A DNA stretch of 64,000 bases from Chryseobacterium taiwanense (GTDB lineage: Bacteria > Bacteroidota > Bacteroidia > Flavobacteriales > Weeksellaceae). Made by a program: the position numbers and the translations under genes. Shown in pieces: positions 55,289 through 63,866 of the stretch; positions within the stretch are counted from its first letter, which is position 1, and the number at the start of each line of letters is the position of its first letter. Location of the stretch: contig NZ_JWTA01000004.1 in NCBI RefSeq assembly GCF_000813825.1, positions 558,001 to 622,000 of the forward strand. The letters run 5' to 3'. The notes beneath the pieces are model-generated. The model did no database searches. It was not told the DNA's origin and was given only the letters and a program-made list of their open reading frames with translations.

Positions 55289-57361
55289 ATGGAAAATACA
55301 CTTCACGGAAAAGTTTCTCAGGATATTCTGTTAAAAGCATACAACCATATGATGCTTGCTAAAGCAATGGCAGACATTTATGAAGAAAACAGAAATATTT
55401 GCAAATACGTTCATAGTACTTCAAGAGGTCACGAAGCCATTCAATTGGCAACAGCATATCAGTTAAAAAAAGAAGACTGGGTTTCTCCTTATTATAGAGA
55501 CGAAAGTATCCTTTTAGGGATTGGTTTTGAACCTTATCAATTGATGTTACAATTATTGGCAAAAGCTGACGATCCTTTTTCCGGAGGAAGATCTTATTAC
55601 TCTCACCCTTCAAGCAGAGATGAAAACAAACCCAAAATCATTCACCAAAGTTCAGCAACAGGAATGCAGACGATTCCGACTGCAGGTGTTGCTCAAGGGA
55701 TAAAATATATTCAGGATTTTAATTTACAGCAATTTGAAAACAATCCGGTTGTTGTCTGCAGTCTTGGAGACAATTCCGTAACGGAAGGAGAAGTGAGTGA
55801 AGCGCTTCAGTTTGCCGCTTTACATCAACTTCCTATTATTTTCTTGGTTCAGGATAATGAATGGGGAATTTCCGTAACAAAAGAAGAAGCCAGAACTTGT
55901 GATGCTTACGATTTTGTAGCTGGATTTACAGGATTGAGCAGAATGAGAGTAGACGGAACTGATTTCGTTGAAAGCTTCGAAGCGATGAAAAAAGCTGTTG
56001 ACTTTGTAAGAACTGAAAGAAAACCTTTAGTTGTTTGTGCAAAAACAGTTTTAATTGGTCACCATACTTCAGGAGTTAGAAGAGAATTCTATAGAGACGA
56101 AGAAGATTTAACCAAACACAGAGCAAAAGATCCAGGAGAAATTCTTAGAAACCAATTACTTGAATCTGGTGTTGATGAAGAATTATTAAAACAAATTACG
56201 AAAAAAGCTCGTCTTGAAGCTGAAGAAGCCTTCGAAAGAGCTAAAAATGCTGAAGATCCGAAACCAGAAACCGTAATGCAACACGTTTTTGCTCCAACTC
56301 CTATTACGGAGGAAGTCGGAACTCGTGAACCTACAGGCGGAGAGAAAATTGTAATGGTGGATGCTGCTATTCACGCTATCCAAGAATTAATGTGGAAACA
56401 TCCGGAAGCCCTTCTTTACGGACAGGATGTTGGTGAAAGAATTGGTGGAGTTTTCCGTGAAACAGTTACTTTAGGTAAAAAGTTCGGAAGCAAGAGAGTA
56501 TTCAATACAGCGATTCAGGAAGCGTATATTATAGGTTCCACAACAGGTATGAGCGCAGTTGGTTTAAAACCGATCGTTGAAGTACAGTTTGCAGACTATA
56601 TCTATCCGGGAATCAACCAGTTGATTACTGAAATTTCAAAATCAAGTTATTTAAGTCAGGGTAAATTCCCTGTAAGCAATATCATCCGTGTTCCGATTGG
56701 AGCATACGGAGGTGGTGGTCCTTACCACAGTGGAAGCGTTGAAAGTATTTTAGCGAATATTAAAGGAATTAAAATCGCTTATCCAAGTAACGCTGCGGAC
56801 TTTAAAGGTTTATTAAAAGCGGCTTATTACGATCCAAATCCTGTAGTTATGTTAGAGCACAAAGGGTTGTACTGGAGCAAAGTTCCGGGAACTGAAGATG
56901 CAAAAACAATCGAACCTGCGGAAGATTATATCCTACCTTTCGGAAAAGGAAAAGTAATCATTGAAGCTGATAAAGAAGAAACTGAAAAAGGAAGAACTTT
57001 ATTGGTAGTGACGTATGGTATGGGAGTGTATTGGGCTAAAGAAGCTGTGAAAAACTTCAATGGAAGAGTTGAAGTAATTGATCTAAGAACTCTAATTCCT
57101 CTTGATGAAGAATTGGTATTCGAAAGAGTAAAAGCTCATGGAAGATGTATCGTTTTAACAGAAGAACAACTTACCAATTCATTTGCAGAAGCTTTTGCCC
57201 ACAGAATTTCTAAGAATTGCTTTAAATATCTTGATGCTCCGGTTGAAACAATGGGATCACTAGATACTCCGGCTGTTCCGATCAACTTAATACTGGAAAA
57301 AGAAATGCTTCCAAACGCTGAAAAACTTTCCGCAAAAATAGAAGAAATGCTGAAGTATTAA
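55289..57361 (+). CDS. 2-oxoacid dehydrogenase E1, fused alpha and beta subunits
   Basis: 690 aa. Residues 1-340 are E1 alpha with the thiamine diphosphate motif as GDNSVTEGEVSEAL...QDNEWGIS (usual GDG...N; here GDN). Residues 345-690 are E1 beta (YGQDVGERIGGVFRETVTL, FADYIYPGINQL, PYHSGSVESIL). The start is ATG 55289 (MENTLHGKVSQDILLKAYNH); upstream codons overlap the promoter. It fits the branched-chain 2-oxoacid (2-oxoisovalerate) type found fused in Bacteroidota; pyruvate cannot be excluded. E2 and E3 are not in the window. Confidence 0.9.
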   Translation: MENTLHGKVSQDILLKAYNHMMLAKAMADIYEENRNICKYVHSTSRGHEAIQLATAYQLKKEDWVSPYYRDESILLGIGFEPYQLMLQLLAKADDPFSGGRSYYSHPSSRDENKPKIIHQSSATGMQTIPTAGVAQGIKYIQDFNLQQFENNPVVVCSLGDNSVTEGEVSEALQFAALHQLPIIFLVQDNEWGISVTKEEARTCDAYDFVAGFTGLSRMRVDGTDFVESFEAMKKAVDFVRTERKPLVVCAKTVLIGHHTSGVRREFYRDEEDLTKHRAKDPGEILRNQLLESGVDEELLKQITKKARLEAEEAFERAKNAEDPKPETVMQHVFAPTPITEEVGTREPTGGEKIVMVDAAIHAIQELMWKHPEALLYGQDVGERIGGVFRETVTLGKKFGSKRVFNTAIQEAYIIGSTTGMSAVGLKPIVEVQFADYIYPGINQLITEISKSSYLSQGKFPVSNIIRVPIGAYGGGGPYHSGSVESILANIKGIKIAYPSNAADFKGLLKAAYYDPNPVVMLEHKGLYWSKVPGTEDAKTIEPAEDYILPFGKGKVIIEADKEETEKGRTLLVVTYGMGVYWAKEAVKNFNGRVEVIDLRTLIPLDEELVFERVKAHGRCIVLTEEQLTNSFAEAFAHRISKNCFKYLDAPVETMGSLDTPAVPINLILEKEMLPNAEKLSAKIEEMLKY

Positions 57362-57380
57362 TTCTGGTAAAAATAAATAA

Positions 57381-57409
57381 GACCTCTAAAATATTTTAGA
57401 GGTTTTTTT
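57381..57409 (+). terminator. Terminator of the E1 gene
   Basis: ACCTCTAAAAT pairs directly with ATTTTAGAGGT (57382-57403) and is followed by TTTTTTT. Confidence 0.85.
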
Positions 57410-57458
57410 GTGCAATTTTTTTATTACTTTTAATAAAGTATTAAAACGCAAAGCACCA

Positions 57459-58490
57459 ATGATCACCACAAAATACATTAATTACAAACAAATTCTCAAT
57501 GTATCCGGAACTCATCTTATCTGGATTTCAATTTGGTGTACTTTAATCACCGTTTTATTTCACTTTTTTCGTTGGGAATGGATGATCATTCCTTGGGTTC
57601 CGGTTGCCCTCATTGGTACCGCAGAAGCTTTTTTAGTGGGTTTTAAAAATAATCAGGCTTATGACAGACTTTGGGAAGCCCGAAAAATTTGGGGCGGAAT
57701 TGTAAACTCCAGCCGTTCCTTTGCTTCTATGGTATATGCTTTTAATACAGACAATGAAGAAGTTGGACTTTTTGATTTAGAAGACCGAAGAAAAAAAATT
57801 GTACATCGCCACATTGCGTGGTTATATGCATTTCGAGATCAGCTTTTAGTTCCGACTGAATGGGAACACATCAAAGCAGAAGAAGAGCACTCTTCACATA
57901 TTAATCATAGACGTAACAGATTAATTAAAGCAGGGTTTCCAGATTATGGAAGAACCCCTATTTTTCTTAACAAATACCTTTCTGAAGAAGAGGCAGAACT
58001 TCAATCTCATTATAAAAACTTCGCAACATTTTTAGTCTCTCAACAGGCAAAAGATGTCAATGATCTAAAAAATATCAAAGCGATTTCTGAATTCAATCAG
58101 ACACAGTTGCAAAATTGTCTCAATGAATTCTACAACTTCCAGGGACAAGCAGAAAGGATTAAAAAATTCCCTTCCCCAAGACAGTTTGCAAGTACAGCAT
58201 TTATTTTCAATGTACTTTTTATTATGTTGCTTCCATTAGGTTTAGTCAACGAATTTGCTAAACTCGGAACTTGGGGAGTATGGTACAGCATTCCGTTTTG
58301 TATAATCATCGGATGGATTTATATTATTATGGAATTAGTAGGTGACTACTCCGAAAATCCGTTTGCCGGATTAATGTTTGATGTTCCTATGCTCTCAATC
58401 TGCAGAACCATTGAAATTGATTTATTACAAATGACCGGAGAAACTGAACTCCCTGATCCTATTAATTCTAAAAATGGAGTCTTGGTGTAA
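57459..58490 (+). CDS. Bestrophin family ion channel protein
   Basis: 343 aa from ATG 57459 (MITTKYINYKQILNVSG); a GTG 51 bases upstream is less likely because it overlaps the terminator. It matches bacterial bestrophin (UPF0187): an N-terminal helix pair with ISIWCTLITVLFHF, NNQAYDRLWEARKIWGGIVNSSRSFA, and the C-terminal SENPFAGLMFDVPMLSICRTIEIDLLQ with the acid/ENPF motif. Known bacterial members are cation channels, whereas vertebrate ones conduct chloride; the ion here is unknown. It converges with the Lrp gene across a 34-base gap. Confidence 0.92.
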   Translation: MITTKYINYKQILNVSGTHLIWISIWCTLITVLFHFFRWEWMIIPWVPVALIGTAEAFLVGFKNNQAYDRLWEARKIWGGIVNSSRSFASMVYAFNTDNEEVGLFDLEDRRKKIVHRHIAWLYAFRDQLLVPTEWEHIKAEEEHSSHINHRRNRLIKAGFPDYGRTPIFLNKYLSEEEAELQSHYKNFATFLVSQQAKDVNDLKNIKAISEFNQTQLQNCLNEFYNFQGQAERIKKFPSPRQFASTAFIFNVLFIMLLPLGLVNEFAKLGTWGVWYSIPFCIIIGWIYIIMELVGDYSENPFAGLMFDVPMLSICRTIEIDLLQMTGETELPDPINSKNGVLV

Positions 58491-58524
58491 AGGAGATATT
58501 TAAAACTATATTTATTCAAAATTT

Positions 58525-58983
58525 TCACACAACAATTGCAGTCGTATTTTTCACTTCAGAGATCATAAACGAGCTGTGTGTACTTGCAATATGTTTAATC
58601 GTAGTTAATTTGGAAAGCATGAAATTTCTGTAATCCTGCATATCTTTCACATTAATCTTCAATATATAATCATAATCACCACTCACATGAAAACATTCTG
58701 TTATTTCAGGTAAATTCACCACTTCTTTTTCAAATTCAATGACGTATTCTTTTTTATGCTGAACCAACTTCACATGACATAGTACCGTAAAGTTTTTATT
58801 GATCTTATCTTTGTTCAGGATCGCAACATATTTTGAAATTACTCCTAGTTTTTCTAATTTTTTAATACGTTCATAAACAGCCGTTACAGAAAGACCTAGT
58901 TTGTAAGACAGTTCTTTGGTAGTTTGTTTAGCATCTTCCTGCAAATAAATCAACAGTTTTTTGTCAAAATCATCAAAATCCAT
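58525..58983 (-). CDS. Lrp/AsnC family transcriptional regulator
   Basis: 152 aa. An N-terminal HTH (FDKKLLIYLQEDAKQTTKELSYKLGLSVTAVYERIKKLEKLGVI) is followed by the RAM ligand-binding domain (about 65-145, CHVSGDYDYILKINVKDM). It is divergent from a methionine gamma-lyase-like gene; Lrp-type regulators often control a neighbouring amino-acid enzyme, so it may regulate that gene. The 157-base gap is AT-rich with no clear palindrome. Confidence 0.93.
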   Translation of the reverse strand: MDFDDFDKKLLIYLQEDAKQTTKELSYKLGLSVTAVYERIKKLEKLGVISKYVAILNKDKINKNFTVLCHVKLVQHKKEYVIEFEKEVVNLPEITECFHVSGDYDYILKINVKDMQDYRNFMLSKLTTIKHIASTHSSFMISEVKNTTAIVV

Positions 58984-59140
58984 AGTTATATTTTTGGTTT
59001 AACTTTATATTCGATACATAATTTAAACAATATTACTACATTTTTTCAATTCTATAGATTTATATTCTAAAAAATTAAAATACCATTGTAAAAAACATCA
59101 GTTATTTACATTTTTATCCGTATTAAAAATCATCAAAACT

Positions 59141-60367
59141 ATGGACCACTTTAATGCGGCTAACGAAATTCAGGATTTACAATATTTCGGAGAATTCGGA
59201 GGAGTAAATCCTTCTATTTCAGATAGCTCAACCTATACTTTCCTTTCAGCAAAAACAATGTTTGATACTTTCGAAGGAAATGCAGACGGATGCTACCTGT
59301 ATTCAAGACATTCTTCACCTATGAATCTGTATCTTTCACAAGCTTTGGCTAAAATGGAAAATACAGAAACGGCTAATGTAACAGCATCCGGAATGGGAGC
59401 AATTACTTCTGTTCTAATGCAGATCTGCAAAAGTGGAGACCATATTATTTCAAGCAGAACCATCTACGGAGGAACATATGCCTTTTTAAAGAACTTTCTT
59501 CCCCCTTATAACATCAATACAACTTTCGTTGACATCAACAACTTTGAATCGATAGAAAACGCTATTACACCCAATACAAAAGTTATTTACTGCGAAAGTG
59601 TAAGCAACCCGCTTTTGGAAGTTGCCGATCTTAGAAGACTTTCTGAAATCTGTAAAAAGCACAATCTAAAACTGATTGTTGACAATACTTTTTCACCTTT
59701 ATCAATCTCCCCTACTTCATTGGGAGCAGATATTGTGATCCATTCTTTAACGAAATTCATCAATGGAAGCAGCGATACTGTTGGTGGTGTTTACTGTGGA
59801 AGTCAGGAATTTATTAATGATACTAAAAACGTAAATACTGGAGCTTGTATGTTGTTGGGACCCACTATGGACAGCTTCCGTTCGGCAAGTATCTTAAAAA
59901 ACCTGAGAACTCTTCATATCAGAATGAAGCAACACAGCCACAATGCGATGTATCTTGCTGAAAAATTCGAAAACGACGGATTAAGAGTAGTATATCCTGG
60001 TTTGAAATCCCACAAAAACCACGAGCTTATGAAAAGTATGATGCATGAGGAATACGGATTCGGTGGTTTATTGACATTAGACGCAGGAACAACTGAAAAA
60101 GCGAACGAACTGATGGAAATGATGCAACAGGAAAACTTAGGTTATTTAGCCGTAAGTTTAGGGTTCTACAAAACATTATTCTCATGCTCCGGGAGCTCTA
60201 CTTCTTCTGAGATTCCAGAAGAAGAACGTACCGAAATGGGAATTTCAGACGGCTTAATAAGATTCTCAATCGGGTTAGATCACGATATTGAAAGAACATA
60301 TACGAAAATGAGAGAATGCATGCTAAAAACAGGCGTTCTCAACCATGAAACCATTTCCATATTCTAA
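59141..60367 (+). CDS. Trans-sulfuration-type PLP enzyme (methionine gamma-lyase-like)
   Basis: 408 aa. PLP Lys is in IHSLTKFINGSSDTVGG; SRHSSPMNLYLSQALAKMEN and TASGMGAITSVLMQICKSGDHI, IYGGTYAFLKNF, and VSNPLLEVADL mark the Cys/Met metabolism PLP family. The C-terminal VSLGFYKTLFSCSGSSTSSEIPEEER and GLIRFSIGLD agree with the gamma-lyase/synthase group. It cleaves or builds C-S bonds at the gamma carbon; methionine gamma-lyase is my first choice, cystathionine gamma-synthase the alternative. Its own operon, with a terminator. Confidence 0.88.
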   Translation: MDHFNAANEIQDLQYFGEFGGVNPSISDSSTYTFLSAKTMFDTFEGNADGCYLYSRHSSPMNLYLSQALAKMENTETANVTASGMGAITSVLMQICKSGDHIISSRTIYGGTYAFLKNFLPPYNINTTFVDINNFESIENAITPNTKVIYCESVSNPLLEVADLRRLSEICKKHNLKLIVDNTFSPLSISPTSLGADIVIHSLTKFINGSSDTVGGVYCGSQEFINDTKNVNTGACMLLGPTMDSFRSASILKNLRTLHIRMKQHSHNAMYLAEKFENDGLRVVYPGLKSHKNHELMKSMMHEEYGFGGLLTLDAGTTEKANELMEMMQQENLGYLAVSLGFYKTLFSCSGSSTSSEIPEEERTEMGISDGLIRFSIGLDHDIERTYTKMRECMLKTGVLNHETISIF

Positions 60368-60378
60368 TTTATTGTATA

Positions 60379-60410
60379 AAAGCTGTTGAAATTCAACAGC
60401 TTTTATTTTT
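60379..60410 (+). terminator. Terminator of the trans-sulfuration gene
   Basis: AAAGCTGTTGAA (60379-60390) pairs with TTCAACAGCTTT (60392-60403), followed by a T-rich run. Confidence 0.85.
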
Positions 60411-60429
60411 TTTAAATGTAGTATTACAC

Positions 60430-60501
60430 TGTCATTCTGAATGGAACGAAGTGAAATGAAGAATCTTTTTATAATGAGATTCTTCCTTCGTCAGAATGAC
60501 A
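60430..60501. repeat. TGTCATTCTGA palindromic repeat, copy 4
   Basis: Begins TGTCATTCTGAATGGAACGA and ends CGTCAGAATGACA; GAAGAATCTTTTT and GAGATTCTTC form the inner stem. It lies between the convergent trans-sulfuration and glycosyltransferase genes. Confidence 0.75.
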
Positions 60502-60519
60502 AATGATAACTTATTTTTT

Positions 60520-61524
60520 TCAATTTTTATGAAAATGTTTTGGGAATGCCTCTTCCGGTTTCATTTTTAATACATTCAGTAAAATCCACGATTTTAAAAA
60601 TCCATAACCGTAAGAAAACATTTGGATATAAGTAGAAACTACAGCCATTGCAGCAATCGCAACATTTTTAGTAACAATAAGCGCATGAAGCAATACCATA
60701 AAAGTATACAATCCAAATAAGGCAAGGATAAAACCTCTTCCCAACACGAAATACTCCACAAATCCTAAAACATATCCTAACAGGAATAAAGAAGGAAATG
60801 CAAATGAAATCTTTACATAATTAGGATGTCTCTGATTCAAAATTGGTCGTGCACAGCCAAACTGATAGACTTGTTTCGAAAATTTACCAAAATCTACACG
60901 TCTTTTATGATACACCGCAATATCATCGAAAAAAGCCGTTGTAAAGCCATTTTCCCAAAGCGTCATAGAAAGATCCGGATCTTCACCGATTCTCATTTCT
61001 GAAAACCCTCCTACTTTTTCAAAGACTTCTTTTTTCACTCCCATATTAAAACTTCTGGGCTGAAACTTGGAAACCGCTTTTTTATTTCCTCTGATCCCTC
61101 CTGTCGTAAAAACCGAGGTCATAGAGTAAGAGATTGCTTTCTGCATCAGATTAAAGCCTTTATGTGCCTTATCTGCTCCACCAAAAGCATCGCAAGGAAT
61201 TTCAAGAATATCTTTTTTAATATTTTCGATATAATCTTTTTCTACAATTACATCACTGTCCACAAAAACCAGCCAATCATTGGCCGCTCTTTTAGCACCA
61301 TAATTTCTACTCAAACCCGGTCCTGAATTATCTTTTCTGAAATATTTAATATCTAAAATCCCATTAAAATTCTCAATTGTAGGTTTCAGATCTATGAGCG
61401 AACCATCATCTACAATAATGATTTCAAAAACTTTATCAGTTTGAAAAGTCAGTGAATTGAGAAGCTCGAAAAGTTCATCTTTTCGGTTAAATATGGCAAC
61501 AACAATGGAAATCGTAGGATTCAA
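60520..61524 (-). CDS. Family 2 glycosyltransferase with C-terminal membrane helices
   Basis: 334 aa. The GT-A fold starts at once: ISIVVAIFNRKDELFELLNSL, IIIVDDGS, then DxD as FVDSDVIV (about 88-95), and MRIGEDPDLSMTLWENG as the acceptor-side motif. After about residue 235 there are three TM helices (IALFGLYTFMVLLHALIV region and flanks). The start must be TTG at 61524: the frame opens upstream without ATG or GTG and the conserved fold begins at residue 5. The sugar and acceptor are unknown. Confidence 0.88.
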   Translation of the reverse strand: MNPTISIVVAIFNRKDELFELLNSLTFQTDKVFEIIIVDDGSLIDLKPTIENFNGILDIKYFRKDNSGPGLSRNYGAKRAANDWLVFVDSDVIVEKDYIENIKKDILEIPCDAFGGADKAHKGFNLMQKAISYSMTSVFTTGGIRGNKKAVSKFQPRSFNMGVKKEVFEKVGGFSEMRIGEDPDLSMTLWENGFTTAFFDDIAVYHKRRVDFGKFSKQVYQFGCARPILNQRHPNYVKISFAFPSLFLLGYVLGFVEYFVLGRGFILALFGLYTFMVLLHALIVTKNVAIAAMAVVSTYIQMFSYGYGFLKSWILLNVLKMKPEEAFPKHFHKN

Positions 61525-61573
61525 ATCTGGAAATTTTATTATTAAATGAAAAGTGATGTATTAAAGTAATATT

Positions 61574-62734
61574 CTAGTTTTCTAATTTATGTACCTTCTT
61601 CGTTCCCTCATACATTTCATACTGCAAAAATCTTGTTTCCAATTTTCCGTTGAAAAGCTTGATTTTTCTTGACGGACGAAGACCGATTTTCTTTACCGCT
61701 TCCAAATCTGAAGAGATGAGCCAAGCCAATGTATTTGGGTAATGTGTTTTGAAGGTATCTCCTATTTTTTTGTAAAAATCATCATCATTAATCGAAATTC
61801 TCTCATCATAAGGCGGATTGAAAACCATCAATAATGGGAAAAGATCTTTTTTAGAATCAAAGAAATTCTGTTTTCTTACTTCAATCACATCTTCCATTTC
61901 GGCAGCTTCAATATTCATTCTTGCGGCATTCAGCATTCTTGCATCAATATCGTAACCAACGATCTTTCCTGTAAATTCTCTTACACGATTAATTCTGAAT
62001 TCTTTAATTTTCGCAAATAAATCAGCATCATAATTCTGCCAATTCTGGAAAGCAAATCTTTTTCTGAAAATCTGCGCAGGAAGATCCATCGAAATCATCG
62101 CTGCTTCGATCAATAAAGTTCCTGAACCACACATTGGATCTAGGAAATTTCCTTTTCCGTCCCAACCTGCCAATTGCAGCATTCCGCTTGCTAAAACTTC
62201 ATTAATAGGAGCTTCACCCTGCTCTCTTCTGTATCCTCTTTTGAACAAAGGATCACCCGAAGAGTCTAAAGAGATTGTAATTAATTCTCTGTCGATATGA
62301 AGGTGAAATTTAATATCGGGATGTTTTGTTTCTACATTCGGACGTCTTTTGAATTTTTCCTGAAAATAATCCACAATAGCATCTTTCATTTTCAGTGTTA
62401 CAAACTGAGAATGCTTAAAAGTTTCAGAATTTACGGTTGCATCAATCGCAAAAGACTGATCTACATCCATAAAATCTTCCCAATTGAACTTGAAAAGCCT
62501 GTCATAAAACTGATGTTGGTTGAAGGCTTTAAATTCATGAATTGGTACTAAAATTTTCAATGCCGTTCTTGCAGAGTAATTGATCTTATATAAAAAGCCC
62601 AAATCTCCTTCGCAGTTTACCGCTCTATTCTTAACTTCGACCTTTCTTCCGCCCAGTTTTTTGATCTCTTCTGCTAAAATTTGTTCAAGACCAAAAAATG
62701 TTTTTATCTGTATCTGTATATTGTCTATGTCCAT
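61574..62734 (-). CDS. THUMP-domain class I rRNA methyltransferase (RlmL N-terminal-like)
   Basis: 386 aa. THUMP domain (about 40-160) and SAM core with GNFLDPMCGSGTLLIEAAM, GYDIDARMLNAARMN and the catalytic NPPYDER (about 300-310). It corresponds to the RlmL (23S m2G2445) half of the E. coli RlmKL, without the RlmK half, as is usual in Bacteroidota. It follows the glycosyltransferase gene upstream by 49 bases on the same strand. The exact guanine it modifies is not shown by the sequence. Confidence 0.9.
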   Translation of the reverse strand: MDIDNIQIQIKTFFGLEQILAEEIKKLGGRKVEVKNRAVNCEGDLGFLYKINYSARTALKILVPIHEFKAFNQHQFYDRLFKFNWEDFMDVDQSFAIDATVNSETFKHSQFVTLKMKDAIVDYFQEKFKRRPNVETKHPDIKFHLHIDRELITISLDSSGDPLFKRGYRREQGEAPINEVLASGMLQLAGWDGKGNFLDPMCGSGTLLIEAAMISMDLPAQIFRKRFAFQNWQNYDADLFAKIKEFRINRVREFTGKIVGYDIDARMLNAARMNIEAAEMEDVIEVRKQNFFDSKKDLFPLLMVFNPPYDERISINDDDFYKKIGDTFKTHYPNTLAWLISSDLEAVKKIGLRPSRKIKLFNGKLETRFLQYEMYEGTKKVHKLEN

Positions 62735-62857
62735 AAGTAATTATTAAAAGTGTTAAAGAATTAAAAACTAAAAGATTAGGTATTCATTTTTTCAATCAAT
62801 TGAATCTTTCAATCTTTCAATCTTAAAATACTTTTCCTTTTACCGCACAAATTTAGT

Positions 62858-62865
62858 TATTTTTG
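62858..62865 (+). promoter_or_regulatory. -7 box directly before a methyltransferase ATG
   Basis: TATTTTTG ends four bases before the ATG at 62870, as at the helicase gene. No -33 is clear. Confidence 0.5.
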
Positions 62866-62869
62866 TATT

Positions 62870-63595
62870 ATGGAATGGTTTGAATCTTGGTTTGATACCC
62901 CTTATTATCATTTGCTTTATAGTAACAGAGACTATACTGAAGCAGAAAATTTTATCACAAAACTTACAAAAGAGCTTCAGCTCCCAACTTCTAGCACCAT
63001 CATCGATCTTGCTTGCGGAAAGGGAAGACACTCGGTTTTCCTTAATAAATTAGGCTATGAAGTGATTGGTTTGGATCTTTCTAAGCAAAGTATTGAACAC
63101 AACAAGCAGTTTGAAAATGAAACTTTACATTTTAAAGTTCATGATATGAGAGACGCCATTGATTCAAAACCTGTAGATGCTGTTTTCAACCTGTTTACCA
63201 GCTTTGGATATTTCGACAATGAAAAAGATGACAAAAGTGTTTTTCAATCTGTATACAATTCTTTAAAACCTGACGGCTTCTTTGTTTTGGATTATCTGAG
63301 TGAAGAGTTTGTAAGAGAGACTTTGGTTCCTGAAATGGAGGTGCACAGAGAAGGAATTGATTTCAATATTACCAAAAAGATTGAAGGCAGACATATCATT
63401 AAAGACATCCGTTTTGAAGCAGATGGTAAACCTTTTCATTTCTTTGAAAAAGTAAAACTTCACACATTAGAAACCATCAATTCTTACGCCACTGAATGTG
63501 GTTTTGAAAGAGTTAAAATCTGGGGAGATTATCAATTGTCTGAATTTAATGCAGAAAAATCACCCCGTTGTATCAATTTATTTAAGAAAAAATAA
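62870..63595 (+). CDS. Class I SAM-dependent methyltransferase
   Basis: 241 aa. SAM motif I is IIDLACGKGRHS, followed by GYEVIGLDLSKQSIEHNK, VDAVFNLFTSFGYFDNE, and LKPDGFFVLDYLSEE. The C-terminal half is a beta-rich domain (FNITKKIEGRHIIKDIRFEADG). Resembles small-molecule methyltransferases of Flavobacteriia; no substrate is inferable. The next gene starts 18 bases after the stop, so they may be co-transcribed. Confidence 0.85.
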   Translation: MEWFESWFDTPYYHLLYSNRDYTEAENFITKLTKELQLPTSSTIIDLACGKGRHSVFLNKLGYEVIGLDLSKQSIEHNKQFENETLHFKVHDMRDAIDSKPVDAVFNLFTSFGYFDNEKDDKSVFQSVYNSLKPDGFFVLDYLSEEFVRETLVPEMEVHREGIDFNITKKIEGRHIIKDIRFEADGKPFHFFEKVKLHTLETINSYATECGFERVKIWGDYQLSEFNAEKSPRCINLFKKK

Positions 63596-63613
63596 TCTGA
63601 AATTGGTTTGAGG

Positions 63614-63865
63614 ATGAATACTAATATTGTATTTTTATTAGCGACCCTTTTTTCAATTTATTCCGGAATTCAATTCGGATATTTTGATAGTCATACTCCT
63701 CCTCCTCAATTTCTTATTTCCAGTTTATTGGTAATTATTGGAATACCTTTAATTTTTTTCAGAAAAATAATTTTTAAAAATAAAACAAACTATAAATTAC
63801 ACCTCATCATAATAAGTGTGAATCTTATAATTGTTTTACTTTGTTTCTCACCACTTTTAAATTAA
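63614..63865 (+). CDS. Small membrane protein of unknown function
   Basis: 83 aa from ATG 63614 (MNTNIVFLLATLFSIYSGIQ); a TTG 6 bases upstream is less likely. Three hydrophobic helices, at about 4-20, 32-48 and 60-81. No family recognised. It ends one base before the ZIP-like gene begins. Confidence 0.65.
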   Translation: MNTNIVFLLATLFSIYSGIQFGYFDSHTPPPQFLISSLLVIIGIPLIFFRKIIFKNKTNYKLHLIIISVNLIIVLLCFSPLLN

Positions 63866-63866
63866 T

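Noticed and set aside
58984..59140. Riboswitch (SAM type) before the trans-sulfuration gene
   Set aside because: The gap is AT-rich with no G-rich conserved core or stem set that I could recognise.
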